Translations under genes and position numbers: made by a program
Shown here: positions 55,533 to 64,000 of the stretch, in pieces
Layout of the letters: each line of letters begins with the position of its first letter
How positions within the stretch are numbered: position 1 is the first letter of the stretch
DNA from: Tremella fuciformis
Taxonomy: Eukaryota; Basidiomycota; Tremellomycetes; Tremellales; Tremellaceae
Assembly: GCA_032768795.1 (NCBI GenBank)
Contig: CP136499.1
Span: forward strand, 682,001-746,000
Length of the DNA stretch: 64,000 bases
Direction of reading: 5' to 3'
The notes under the pieces: model-generated
Seen by the model: only the letters and a program-made list of their open reading frames with translations
What the model was told of the DNA's origin: nothing
Database searches by the model: none

Positions 55533-55979
55533 CTATGACAGTGTCTCGGAGTAGGGCGTGTGGGTGCACTCCTGATTACACGTTGCACACTTTTTGCTGT
55601 ATTTACCGCCTTTACCGCGGATTCTGATGCAGCGTAGGCCGTTCAGCTGGCAGCGATAGCAGCGTCGGAGCTCCAGGTACTCCACATGCGGTCTCACAAG
55701 AGCTTTCTGAAGTCCATTAGAATCTCGAATCGTTGGCGCAGCCTCGTGTAGTCGGGACATACCCTAAGCTCCGCATCTGTCTTTTCTCCTCGTATACGAT
55801 GTCGCGGATAGCTTCCTGCCTCGGAGAACCTTGTGGCCGAGTCTCTGGTTGGTAAGCTCAATTCGATTGAGTCAGCTCACCCAGCTCTCGCAGAAGATTT
55901 CGCTCCTCTTGGAGCACATACTTGCAGTCGACGTGTCGCATTTCAAAACGTGCTCGCTCTGCGTCAGGCGTAGGCATCT
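55533..55979 (-). CDS. Cys-rich, spliced hypothetical protein, C-terminal exons
   Basis: On the minus strand three exons join in phase: 55,979-55,881 (MPTPDAERARFEMRHVDC), 55,844-55,763 (PRQEAIRDIVYEEKRQMRSL) and 55,692-55,533, with introns of 36 and 70 nt (GTGAGC and GTATGT donors, CTAAT branch in the second). The first two exons are strongly helical and charged. The last carries CYRCQLNGLRC and CATCNQEC, a C-x2-C-x6-C...C-x2-C-x3-C pattern that suggests zinc binding, close to but not matching fungal Zn2Cys6. Further exons upstream are likely to about 56,570 (Gln/Pro-rich frame containing HIPAGARVRPRRGIMARVNE), but their joints are unresolved. Function unknown. The split Cys pairs recall the Cys cluster of the antisense gene in the Gypsy element, without clear homology. 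Confidence 0.55.
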
Positions 55980-56913
55980 CTGATGGGAATCAGATCAGAG
56001 CATCGAGCGATCCGGGATACAGCAAATCTGCCACATCAGCATGACCAGGAGCAGAAAGCGGACCTTGCTTTGTCGGCCCAGCTTGATAGGCTTGGTCTGA
56101 GTAGACTTCCTGGCATTGAGGCCGGCCATTCCTTGACCTCCAACAGCCAACGGTCTGAACCCTTCCTCCCGCTGTCGCCGGTACAGGGCTTCTGGGATAC
56201 CCATGGTCCTATCGGGCGATGCGAGGAGGACCGTACAACCTAGGTCCCGCCACAGCAGGCGGACTGGGCGCAGCAGGTAGACCGATGTTTGACCGCCGGT
56301 GCGTTGTAGGGAGAAGAACCGGGATTGCCCTCGACGGGGCCGTCGAATTCATTGACACGCGCCATGATACCCCTTCGAGGGCGTACCCTTGCTCCTGCCG
56401 GAATGTGAGGCTGTGGAGGGTCAAGCTGTGCATCGTTGCCAAGCTCTTGCATCCGTAGCCGCATTTCGTGGAGCTGACCGCCAGCAGAAGCCGCCTGGAC
56501 ATGGGCTTGATTCTGAGCGCAGGGACGGCTTGTATCTGGGCTTGAAAATTCATGAACGCTGCAGACCGAAGCGTCAGTTCAGAGTGTCGGCTGAGTAGCG
56601 AGAGGGACACACCAACACGCCCGAGTCGCAGCATCCCCATTCACGCCGCATTCACTTTCATTGTCGCAACAGCTCTCCTTTCTTGATCTGTAGCTAGCAT
56701 CAGCAGAGGACCCTCTCCCCCTTGCATCCAAAGTGAGCCCAACTCGAGCTCATTGAAGCCCAGATAGCTGCAGCGAGTCAAGGCGAGTCGTTGAACGGTA
56801 TGTATGAAGACGTCTTGGCAAGAGGGGAACAGTCAACGCCGGAGATGACACCGCAATTCATAGAGGCTTAAATATATAGTCTTGCGCCGCCAGTGTGTGT
56901 AAGCTACGGGCAA

Positions 56914-57231
56914 CTAGCGGAACGCAGTGTCACTATCGCCTCTCCAGAGCAGAACACGCATGGCCTGGTCCATCATCACCCGAAAAGCCTCTCGATCCTG
57001 CAAATCTGACAGGATGAAGGCTGGGGCGTGTGCAGGGTTCCCCATCGAGTCGTTGGGTGTCTGCGCCGAGTCGTACGACAACAGCCCTGCTGACGTTAAC
57101 TGAGACCAAGCGTGTATCTTACTGAGGTCCTGTCCGCGCAGAAATGGGCATATCCGACAGAACTGACAGTCTACGCAGCTTCCAGAGCCAAAAGATTCCA
57201 GGTCGTCGTACGGGTCAAGAATGGCGACCAT
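56914..57231 (-). CDS. Hypothetical 105-aa Cys-rich protein
   Basis: A single uninterrupted frame from ATG 57,231 (MVAILDPYDDLESFGSG). The N-terminal half has CVDCQFCRIC; the rest looks like a folded domain (DREAFRVMMDQAMRVLLW). No family is recognised. It could be a complete small gene or one exon of a longer one. The flanking 270 bp to the Copia LTR at 57,500 hold nothing else. Confidence 0.4.
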   Translation of the reverse strand: MVAILDPYDDLESFGSGSCVDCQFCRICPFLRGQDLSKIHAWSQLTSAGLLSYDSAQTPNDSMGNPAHAPAFILSDLQDREAFRVMMDQAMRVLLWRGDSDTAFR

Positions 57232-57499
57232 TGTTCATAGCCTTCAAGCTTAGAAGGTCAAAAAAAGTGACATTCATTTTCGGTCGTCAAGCATCGACTT
57301 TAGGTCAACGAGAAACACATGTGCACGTCCCTGACCACCACACTCGAGGAAGGCAAATCTGAGGCAGACACAGAAGCACCGGCACGACCAACCACATGGG
57401 TGGAAAAGAGGTGCATACTGCGAAGAATGGGCATCAACAAGACGACCAAGAGGGATGATCACTCGAGCAAATCTTGCGACACCGAAATCGGGTCGAGGC

Positions 57500-57671
57500 T
57501 GTTACAGAATGAGCGTGGTGATGCCTTCGTCCTTCTGGGGCCGAATCTACATATATGTGCAGTCAGACGGCATGTGAGTAGCTGGGCCGTCACGGTCTTA
57601 TTGTCCTGCTCGGCATCCTAAACAAAGAGGCAATGCTGACTCAACGAGGCGTTTACGGTGCTTGTTCCACA
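57500..57671 (-). repeat. Copia 3' LTR (copy 5)
   Basis: 172 bp, reverse complement of the LTR family at 26,229 and 29,023, with several differences including a changed terminal CA. Confidence 0.75.
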
Positions 57672-60025
57672 CTCCCCCTCGAAGTCGGCGGGCTGCACCT
57701 CGTCGAGCGGCTCCGCGACGGCGTCGAGCTCGCCTGGAGCGTCGTAAAGCCCGTCGATCTTACCACAATTTCAATAGACCTCGGGAATGACTGCTGCGGA
57801 CGTCTCACGGTCCACAGACCTGCCTCCATCAGACTGCTCGGAAGCGATCCTGTCTTTCTCCGTCAATTCTGCACCGATCTCGATGATTTTGGTGTCTACC
57901 GATAAGTATGCTTCTCCCCAATGGTCTCTTGAAACTCCTGTTGCATACATCCGGTCTCTCTTATCCCGTGGACATGCAGGAAAACTTCGCTGATGAGGCT
58001 GATGGGTCGAGAGATGACTGTCGGTGTTTCGGCGTTTTGACAGAACCACATGATGTGGCTTGAAATCGTCTCTGTCGTCTGCAGGTCGACTCGTCGTCTC
58101 TGTATCGTCGTTTGTCTCTTGATCGTCATTTACAGCCGACATGCGCATGTAGCCGTCCTCTTGAGCTGTGTGCTGACTCTCCTGACATAGGGCTCCAAGA
58201 AGGTGTGCGGTAACGGAAGGTGGCGGGCGACTTGGTGAGCGCGACTTCACTCTGATAGGCTGTGCTGACTCCCAGCTCTGCAGTGCCGGTGGCGACAGTG
58301 TCGACGGTTCTCTGACCCGTATTCGCGACCTCCTTTTCACCACAGGCTCCCCTGCACCCATCCTATCATCAGACAGCGCCGCCTTGCCCTCATCGTTGTC
58401 CTGCGACGCTCTGACGGCGGCCTCGGACTTGGCGGCGATGAAGCCCAGGGCGCTCGGGCTGGTGGTCTTGAGAGTGACGGTCCACAGAGGTCTTCTCTTA
58501 TTCAGCGTGAGCGTCTCATCCTCTCTCTGCAGCGTGCCGCCGTCGTCCTTGATCTACACTTCCCAGCCCCGGGCAAGCAGTCTCGATAATGAACACACGC
58601 TGACTTGAGCAGTCGGCAGGTGATGGACATCTTGCAGGGTGAGGCGTCGTCTCGAGATGAGCGTGACATCTACCTCGCCTACCTCGACGGCCTCGACGGT
58701 CCCTCTGCTAGCCACCCCAAAGACGGCGGGCGTCTCGAACGCCCGCAGGCTCTTGAGGATCGAGCGGTGCGGGGTCAAATGGTGGGTGGCACCGCTATCG
58801 ATCACCCCGTCCGTCTCGACGATCTCGACGGTCTCGGCGGTTTCTCCATGACCTCCGCGGTCGCCGGGTTCCACCTGTCTCTGCGATCTCGCTGGGGTCG
58901 GCGACCTCGACGATCCTCTCGGCGGCGACGACAGCCTTGCTCTCAGCCCACGGGTTGCCGAGCAGATCGGCCCATTCGGTGATGCCAACGGTGAGACCAA
59001 TCCCGGCGTCCATCCAGCCGACTGCGAGCAGGCTTTCCTTGGCCGGGATGGTAATGCGCTTGTCCTTGTCGGCGATCGAGCGCTCATCATCAGAGCTCTC
59101 GTCGACATCGTCATCCTCGGTGTCGCTCTGCTGATCGCGATGACGTCTCTGTCAATTCCTGCGAATACTATGAGTCTTGCGCTGACGTGCAGCCTTGCAG
59201 CCCCGTTCCCAATGCCTCATCTGACCGCATCACCAGAACTCGTCATCCTTCTTAGCTTTGCCGCGACAACGCCCCGCTACCATGACGTCTCCGTTGTTCC
59301 GCTTTGTCAGGTCGTTCTGGTCGGACTGTCTTCGAGATAGCCATGCTCCTTGCGGCGACCTCGCCCGCCGTCCCGCGATTTCGGCGGTGTAGTTGGACAG
59401 GACAGCAGATCACGTCTGCTGACTCTTGGCGATGGGGGCTAGTTCAGCCCGCCCAATGTTGTAGGCGGGATCCAGGATCGTCGACAGGAATCTCTGCGCG
59501 CTTTCGCCATCACGCAGCACGATTTCGAGGCACTTGCCATCCGCAATCGCCTTCGAGCACGTCTCGACGTGCGCGCTCATCTTATCGGCAGAAGCGTCGT
59601 CTCGGAGATCGAGCGTCCACAGGCGTGCTCGCACGACCCGCTGGGTCTCCAGTAGATCCGCCTCGTGCATCTTACCGCAGTATTCCCACACGTCAACGGC
59701 GGCGAGCAGGTTTTCGATATCGAGCCGAACAGCCTCTGAAGCCGTCCCCTTCAAGATCGCCTGCGCCCTGCTCTCTCGGGCTCGTCATCGCTCTCAGTCC
59801 TGCTTGTCCTATCAGCTGAGCCCGCCAGCACCAGATCCTATCGGCATGACAGATCCGGCTCGGACTCGACGTTCGGCGGTCACGCCTGCCTGCCTCTCGG
59901 GATGGAGCCCTAAGGGCGCCTTCCAGCAGTCTGCTAGCTGCAAGGCGATCTCGACAGCTGCTCGCCACGGCGCGTATGACGACGGGTCGGGCGATAGCTT
60001 CGGGATCGCGTCAATATTGAGCTTC
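57500..60025 (-). mobile_element. Decayed Copia-family Gag-protease element, copy 5
   Basis: Minus-strand copy of the Gag-protease family. The 3' LTR is at 57,500-57,671 (TGTTACAG...TGTTCCACA). Internal order: acidic tail (58,361-57,771), protease (GVIDSGATHHLTPHRSIL, about 58,790), gag (59,754-59,410 and 59,968-59,812; NIDAIPKLSPDPSSYAPW near 60,020). The copy stops where the gag start codon should be, so the 5' LTR and leader are missing. Its truncated end lies about 190 bp from the Argonaute relic. Confidence 0.78.
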
Positions 60026-60218
60026 TGGGAGAGAGCTCGCCATAGTAGGATGATCAAGTTGAGCGCTGTCAAGCCGCAAGGCGCGCCAAGCAGATCGACA
60101 TGTGGCGAGAAGAGCTGCATCATGAGAAACAGCCGAAAATCGCTGCCTGGGGTTGGCAGGTACAGCTCACACACACCGCGTATTAAGCTCGAGCTGATTG
60201 ATCTAGGTCAACATTGAC

Positions 60219-61690
60219 ATGGTCAAGGTGCAAGCGCGGATCCTGCAACCCCTCAAGATAGCCTTCTACGCCCATGGGCAAGTAGGGCGAGCCAACGAAG
60301 GCGAGTGGGACGTCCGCCACAAGCAAGTCAGACGTCTTTCCTCTCTGTTTCAGCACTCCTGCGCGTCAAAGACTGACACATAGTTTATCCTCAATGGCCC
60401 GCAACCCCTCAAAGCCTGGTGGGTAATTTCGTTTGACAGGTTCTTCGGCACGCGAGACATGCAGCGATATGTGCAGTATCTCTGCAGGGTGATGGAGTCG
60501 CACGGGATCGAAGTGGCCAACGGACGACCCGAATGCTCCGAACCCGTCGATCCCCGCGAAGAGGAGAACGTGATCCGCTCATTGCAACAGGCGGCGAGGA
60601 GCGCATATGTGACCGGGAAGTGCAGCCCTCAGCTAATCTGCATCATCCTGCCTGGAAGGTGAGACCGTGGCTTACTCGTGCCAGTAGCTGACCAGACAGA
60701 GATGCTTGGCTGTACGGGCAGATCAAGCGAGTCTCGTTTACTCAGCCCACGGGCGAGTACCTCAGGCTCTGCTTCGAAGTCGCTCCTCACGCTCAGCGCC
60801 CGCTCCTGCGCAGTGCATGCAAGTCGCCAAACTCTACTCAGAACGAGGCATCAAGCCCTACACCGACAGCCTCGTCATGAGAATACAAGTCAGCTCATAC
60901 ATACATGATAGTCCGAGCTGATGAGTCAGAGCAAGCTCGTACCCGGCATGGAGCGGGGCAAGACAATGATTCTCGGCGCGGACTTCGGTCATGTCAGCTC
61001 AACCGTGTTTGAGGGTCAATGAGCTGACATCCCAGCCGAGCTGATGAGTCAGAGCAAGCTCGTACCCGGCATGGAGCGGGGCAAGACAATGATTCTCGGC
61101 GCGGACCTCAGTCATGTCAGCTCAACCAAGTTTGGCCGTCATTGAGCTGACATCCCAGCCTGCTTCGGTAAAGTCGCAGACACGGACAGGTCCGGCAACC
61201 TGCCCTCTGGGCTGGTGATCGATCGCACGGTCACTCACCCATACGTGTACGACTTCTTCCTCCAGTCGCACACCGCGCGGGTGGGCACCGCCCGGCCGAC
61301 GCACTACATCTGCCGGTTGGGCATGACGCCCGACACGTTGCAGCAGATGGTGCCCAATCTGTGCTTCTCATTTGCGCGGCGCACCAAGAGCGTGTCGATC
61401 GTACCTGTGTGCTACATCGCAGGTCGGGCCCAGTTGTCACCCTGTAGCGATTCAACTGACCAGGAATAGACCTGGTCTGCCAGAAAGCGCGGATCACCGT
61501 CCATGCGCCGACGCACCCTACACAGGTGAGCTCGTCCGATGGGAAAGGCCGAGTCACGCACAGAGCTCCGCCGTCCACGGAGGTCTCGACCATGCGCAAG
61601 CGTGGAGCGGCCCATGGTGTCGACATCATGCAAGTGCAAAACCTTCTCGAGAGGAACCAAGATCTGGGAGATAGCGTGAGCTGGACTCCA
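60219..61690 (+). pseudogene. Argonaute relic (linker, Mid and parts of PIWI)
   Basis: Plus-strand exons match fungal Argonaute from the second linker on. 60,219-60,326 encodes MVKVQARILQPLKIAFY...WDVRHKQ. After a 57-nt intron, 60,384-60,658 encodes FILNGPQPLKAWWVISFD and ends QLICIILPG. Exon from 60,700 has RDAWLYGQIKR, and 60,814-60,888 has CMQVAKLYSERGIKPY. The PIWI start ILGADFGH/ILGADLSH appears twice, in a 123-bp tandem duplication. The PIWI end (LPSGLVIDRTVTHPYVYDFF, GTARPTHYICRL, ARRTKSVSIVP) continues over a 47-nt intron into DLVCQKARITVH. The segment between GADLSH and VIDRTVTHP, which should carry two catalytic acidic residues, is deleted. The N-terminal and PAZ domains are absent. 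It cannot be a working slicer. Confidence 0.82.
60913..61158 (+). repeat. 123-bp tandem duplication in the Argonaute relic
   Basis: Units 60,913-61,035 and 61,036-61,158 each contain the exon for the first PIWI Asp (ending GGTCAT or AGTCAT) plus the following intron (GTCAGCTCAACC...GACATCCCAG). They differ at about nine or ten positions by eye, so the duplication is not brand new. Confidence 0.85.
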
Positions 61691-61759
61691 CTCCACGTAG
61701 GACCAGTCTGCCAGCTCATTTCCAGGCATGGTGTACGTGATCACAGGGAGGAGCCGATA

Positions 61760-64000
61760 TCCTCTAGTCTTTGTTGGTCAGCTCTTGGGGCGTCCTCTCG
61801 GGGGCGAATCGGTGTGAGGGCTGTGTCTCTCACCTCCGACCCCCGTTGCCGGGGTATTCTGGGCGTCTGGAAAGGAGTTGAGGGCGGCTGCCAAGGCGTG
61901 CTTGACAACTTCATGGCGGCGGAAGCCGTGTCTCGCTACATTCATGCAGCGGTCGGGGTGGTCAAAGGAAGGATCGGGGAGAGAGCAGTCGAGGTAACGG
62001 TCGAAGTCAGGATTGAGAAGGAAGCGGTGTTGGAGGGCGGCTGCGATGCCGGCGTCGGTGAGGCGGAGGGCATGGGAGTATGGGATGGGAGACAGCCACT
62101 GTCGCCCGACCTCGGAGGAGCCCTCCAGGACGGCCATGCACTCGTCGACGGACAGGGTTGTGAATAGACGGTTGCGATTGTCGAGGAACATCCCCGCGCA
62201 GCGCTGCCGCTGGGAGACGAAAGTGGGAGGGGTATAGCTAGCAGGAGCTCAGAGAGGAGGGCCTGACGGACTTGTGGGCGTCGGCGCAGGCATGTGGGCT
62301 ATTGGTGGTGAAGGCGAGGAAACCGAGGCCGCCGAGGCGGACGGGGAGCTGGAAAAGAGGAGTATCATGCAAGGCGTCGGTACGCCAGGCGCGGCGGATT
62401 CGAGAGAGGGCGGTGGCGAACATATCATCGCCTGTAAAACAGGTGCCGGCGGTGGATGCGGGGTCGAGGGAACGAAGGAGATGGCGGGGTCTTGCGAAGA
62501 TGGAGGAGCGGAGAGGGAGCCGGGCGCATGTGGTCGGGCGTTGTTGAGTGAGGTCGATGAGGGGTCGGAATCCAGACAGTTTGGAGGAAAGAGAGGCGGA
62601 GCGGGGCTCGTCCGGGCCGACGAACGATCCCAAGAGATCGAGGTCGTCGGTCTGGATGTTGTCGACAGGGATGGTCTTTGACTTGCGCTGGTTGATGGGG
62701 AGGAAGGAGAAGGGGCAGGCGAAGGAAGGCATGGCGGAGTCAAGGGTGGAGTCGCCGGGGGGGAAGACGAAGGTATCGTCTAGGTAGGAGATGACTAGTC
62801 GTTCTGGTCCAAGGTCGGCTTGTAGGGATGCAAGGTGGGGCGATAGCCGATGAAGAAGAGCAGCGGGCCGATGAGGTCGCCTTGGCGGACGCCTTGCGAG
62901 GACCAGAGGACTATTGGCTTGTCGTTGCGGACGATTAGGAGAGCTGTAGGCCCATCTGGCGAGGCGCATGAGAGCTGGGGCGAAGCGGGCGATGGCGCGT
63001 GCCATGTGGGCGCAGTCAAGGGTGCTGAAGGCATTGGAGACGTCGAGGAGAGTGAGGTGCGACTAAGAGTGGGAGAAGTCCCCGTCGCTGACGCGTTGGG
63101 CGTTGGGCCATGGGGACAATGGGCTCGACGCCGCAAGGGGACTGTACCGCGAGCTGGAAGGAGGCTTGAAAGCAGCACTTGCGGACGATCGCTTTCATGG
63201 AGAGGCGGAAGATCTTGTCCCCTACGGCAGTCGGACGGACGTCGGTATTGTTGTCTTTGGGCAGTGGGGTAAGGCGGGAGGCGCAGAGGAGGTTGTACCC
63301 GGGACATGTACCATCCAGCATTGAGGTAGCGACCGACTGGATGAAGTTCATGACTGTGCTGTCTTTGCAGAGGAGGGACAACAGGGAGACGGTCCACCGG
63401 GAGAGGCCGGGGGAGGTGTGGGGGCGGGAATTGGAAACGGTGTTGGAGATGACGGCAGCGTCAGGCGCTGTAGGGGATGAGTGGCGGAGGTGGTCGTGAG
63501 AGGCGGAGGAAGGGTCGTCAGGCCCAGTGGGGTGCTTGGCGCGTAGGGCATCAAGGACTGTGTGGTCGATGTCCGGGATGGCGGCACCTGTAGGGAGAGC
63601 GCTGACTGCGGCACCCAGCCGGCCGCTTTCGACCAGGGCTGTCACAGTGGCTACGGGCTGGCGGCGGATTCTCGAGGTCTGGTCGTGCTTGGGCCAGGGT
63701 AGGGTGGGGTAGTTGGCGAGGCGGATGGGCACGGTGCGACTGGGAAGCCCTGGCACGAGTCCCGCTTTCCGGACGGCGAGGAAGAGGAGGTCGCGAGAGG
63801 AGGGTCGAGAGAGGTGGGACATAGCCAAGCGGTTGGCGGCATTAACAAAGGCCACGGCGACGCCCGGGGCCAGTCGCTTGCATGTATGTCGTCGGGAGGG
63901 GGGTGGAGACGGAGGCGTGCCAGAAGGGCAAACTTTGATGTGGGCTGTGAAGAACACCCCACACAAGCAAAGGATGCACCCAGCGGCCTGGGCTTGGTCC
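61760..64000 (-). mobile_element. Non-LTR retrotransposon (CRE/R2-like), 5' end outside window
   Basis: A minus-strand element with RT followed by a Cys/His motif of the restriction-like endonuclease type, so it belongs with site-specific non-LTR elements rather than APE-type LINEs. The 5' part runs past 64,000. The 3' end lies near 61,760, immediately after the Argonaute relic. No poly-A or target repeat was identified. Confidence 0.72.
61778..63966 (-). pseudogene. Non-LTR reverse transcriptase, frame-broken
   Basis: Pieces in order on the minus strand: the N-terminal region GRLGAAVSALPTGAAIPDID, then TSPGLSRWTVSLLSLL and ASRLTPLPKDNNTDVRPTAV (63,966-63,016 frame); the RT A region LLDVSNAFSTLD (about 63,010-63,060); SSQGVRQGDLIGPLLFF (about 62,850-62,900, another frame); the catalytic YLDDTFVF (near 62,780); the thumb region LGGLGFLAF; and a C-terminal C...ARHGFRRHEVVKHALAAAL motif (about 61,900). 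At least two frameshifts separate these. The family is inferred from motif order; a CRE-type element would often be telomere-associated. Confidence 0.75.

Noticed and set aside
61231..61719. Minus-strand frame opposite the Argonaute end
   Set aside because: It overlaps exons with clear Argonaute motifs on the plus strand, so it is a shadow frame.
1..64000. tRNA, rRNA or CRISPR features
   Set aside because: A few GGTTCGAA-like strings occur (for example near 14,868), but none has the paired arms of a tRNA. No rRNA-like or regularly spaced repeat-spacer arrays were seen; the 36-37 kb repeat has unequal spacing and degenerate units.

Overview
The window reads as a transposon-packed stretch of a filamentous or dimorphic fungal genome, most likely a basidiomycete. 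The evidence is short spliceosomal introns (about 36-73 nt, GTRNGY donors, CTGAC/CTAAT-like branch sites), fungal-type Ty3/Gypsy chromovirus, Copia and MULE elements, an Argonaute relic and a divergent myosin motor. The phylum is an inference from these gene types; no marker gene fixes it. No rRNA, tRNA or CRISPR was recognised.

Layout. 1-4.3 kb: a decayed MULE (copy A). 4.3-8.6 kb: a dispersed repeat and gene-poor DNA with long poly-C and poly-G runs. 8.6-12.6 kb: a divergent myosin-motor gene whose pieces lie in several frames. 14.66-22.98 kb: a probable host gene split by a complete Ty3/Gypsy chromovirus (15,070-22,488). Its two 313-bp LTRs looked identical by eye, it has a 5-bp target duplication, and gag and pol are intact. 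A spliced four-exon gene lies antisense between pol and the 3' LTR. 22.98-30.6 kb: three Copia-family copies, one of them complete (26,229-29,198), with LTRs and target duplication but coding only Gag-protease, plus a small intact three-exon host gene (25,273-25,853). 31.1-35.4 kb: MULE copy B with a nested 772-bp solo LTR. 36.1-37.0 kb: a GC-rich minisatellite. 37.4-41.4 kb: a decayed longer Copia relative that still carries integrase and part of RT. 43.05-46.3 kb: MULE copy C. 47.0-50.7 kb: MULE copy D, with terminal inverted repeats, a 9-bp target duplication and a nearly intact transposase. 53-57.2 kb: small spliced hypothetical genes. 57.5-60.0 kb: another Copia copy. 60.2-61.7 kb: an Argonaute relic. 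61.8-64 kb: a frame-broken non-LTR retrotransposon of CRE/R2-like architecture running off the window.

How the parts relate. The Gag-protease Copia elements share gag and protease with the longer relic, so they look like non-autonomous derivatives mobilised in trans. The chromovirus carries every domain needed for autonomy and has features of self-primed reverse transcription. The best candidate for something undescribed is its antisense, intron-containing accessory gene, which encodes a 508-aa protein with a seven-Cys cluster. The broken Argonaute in the same neighbourhood makes loss or decay of RNA silencing a hypothesis worth testing.
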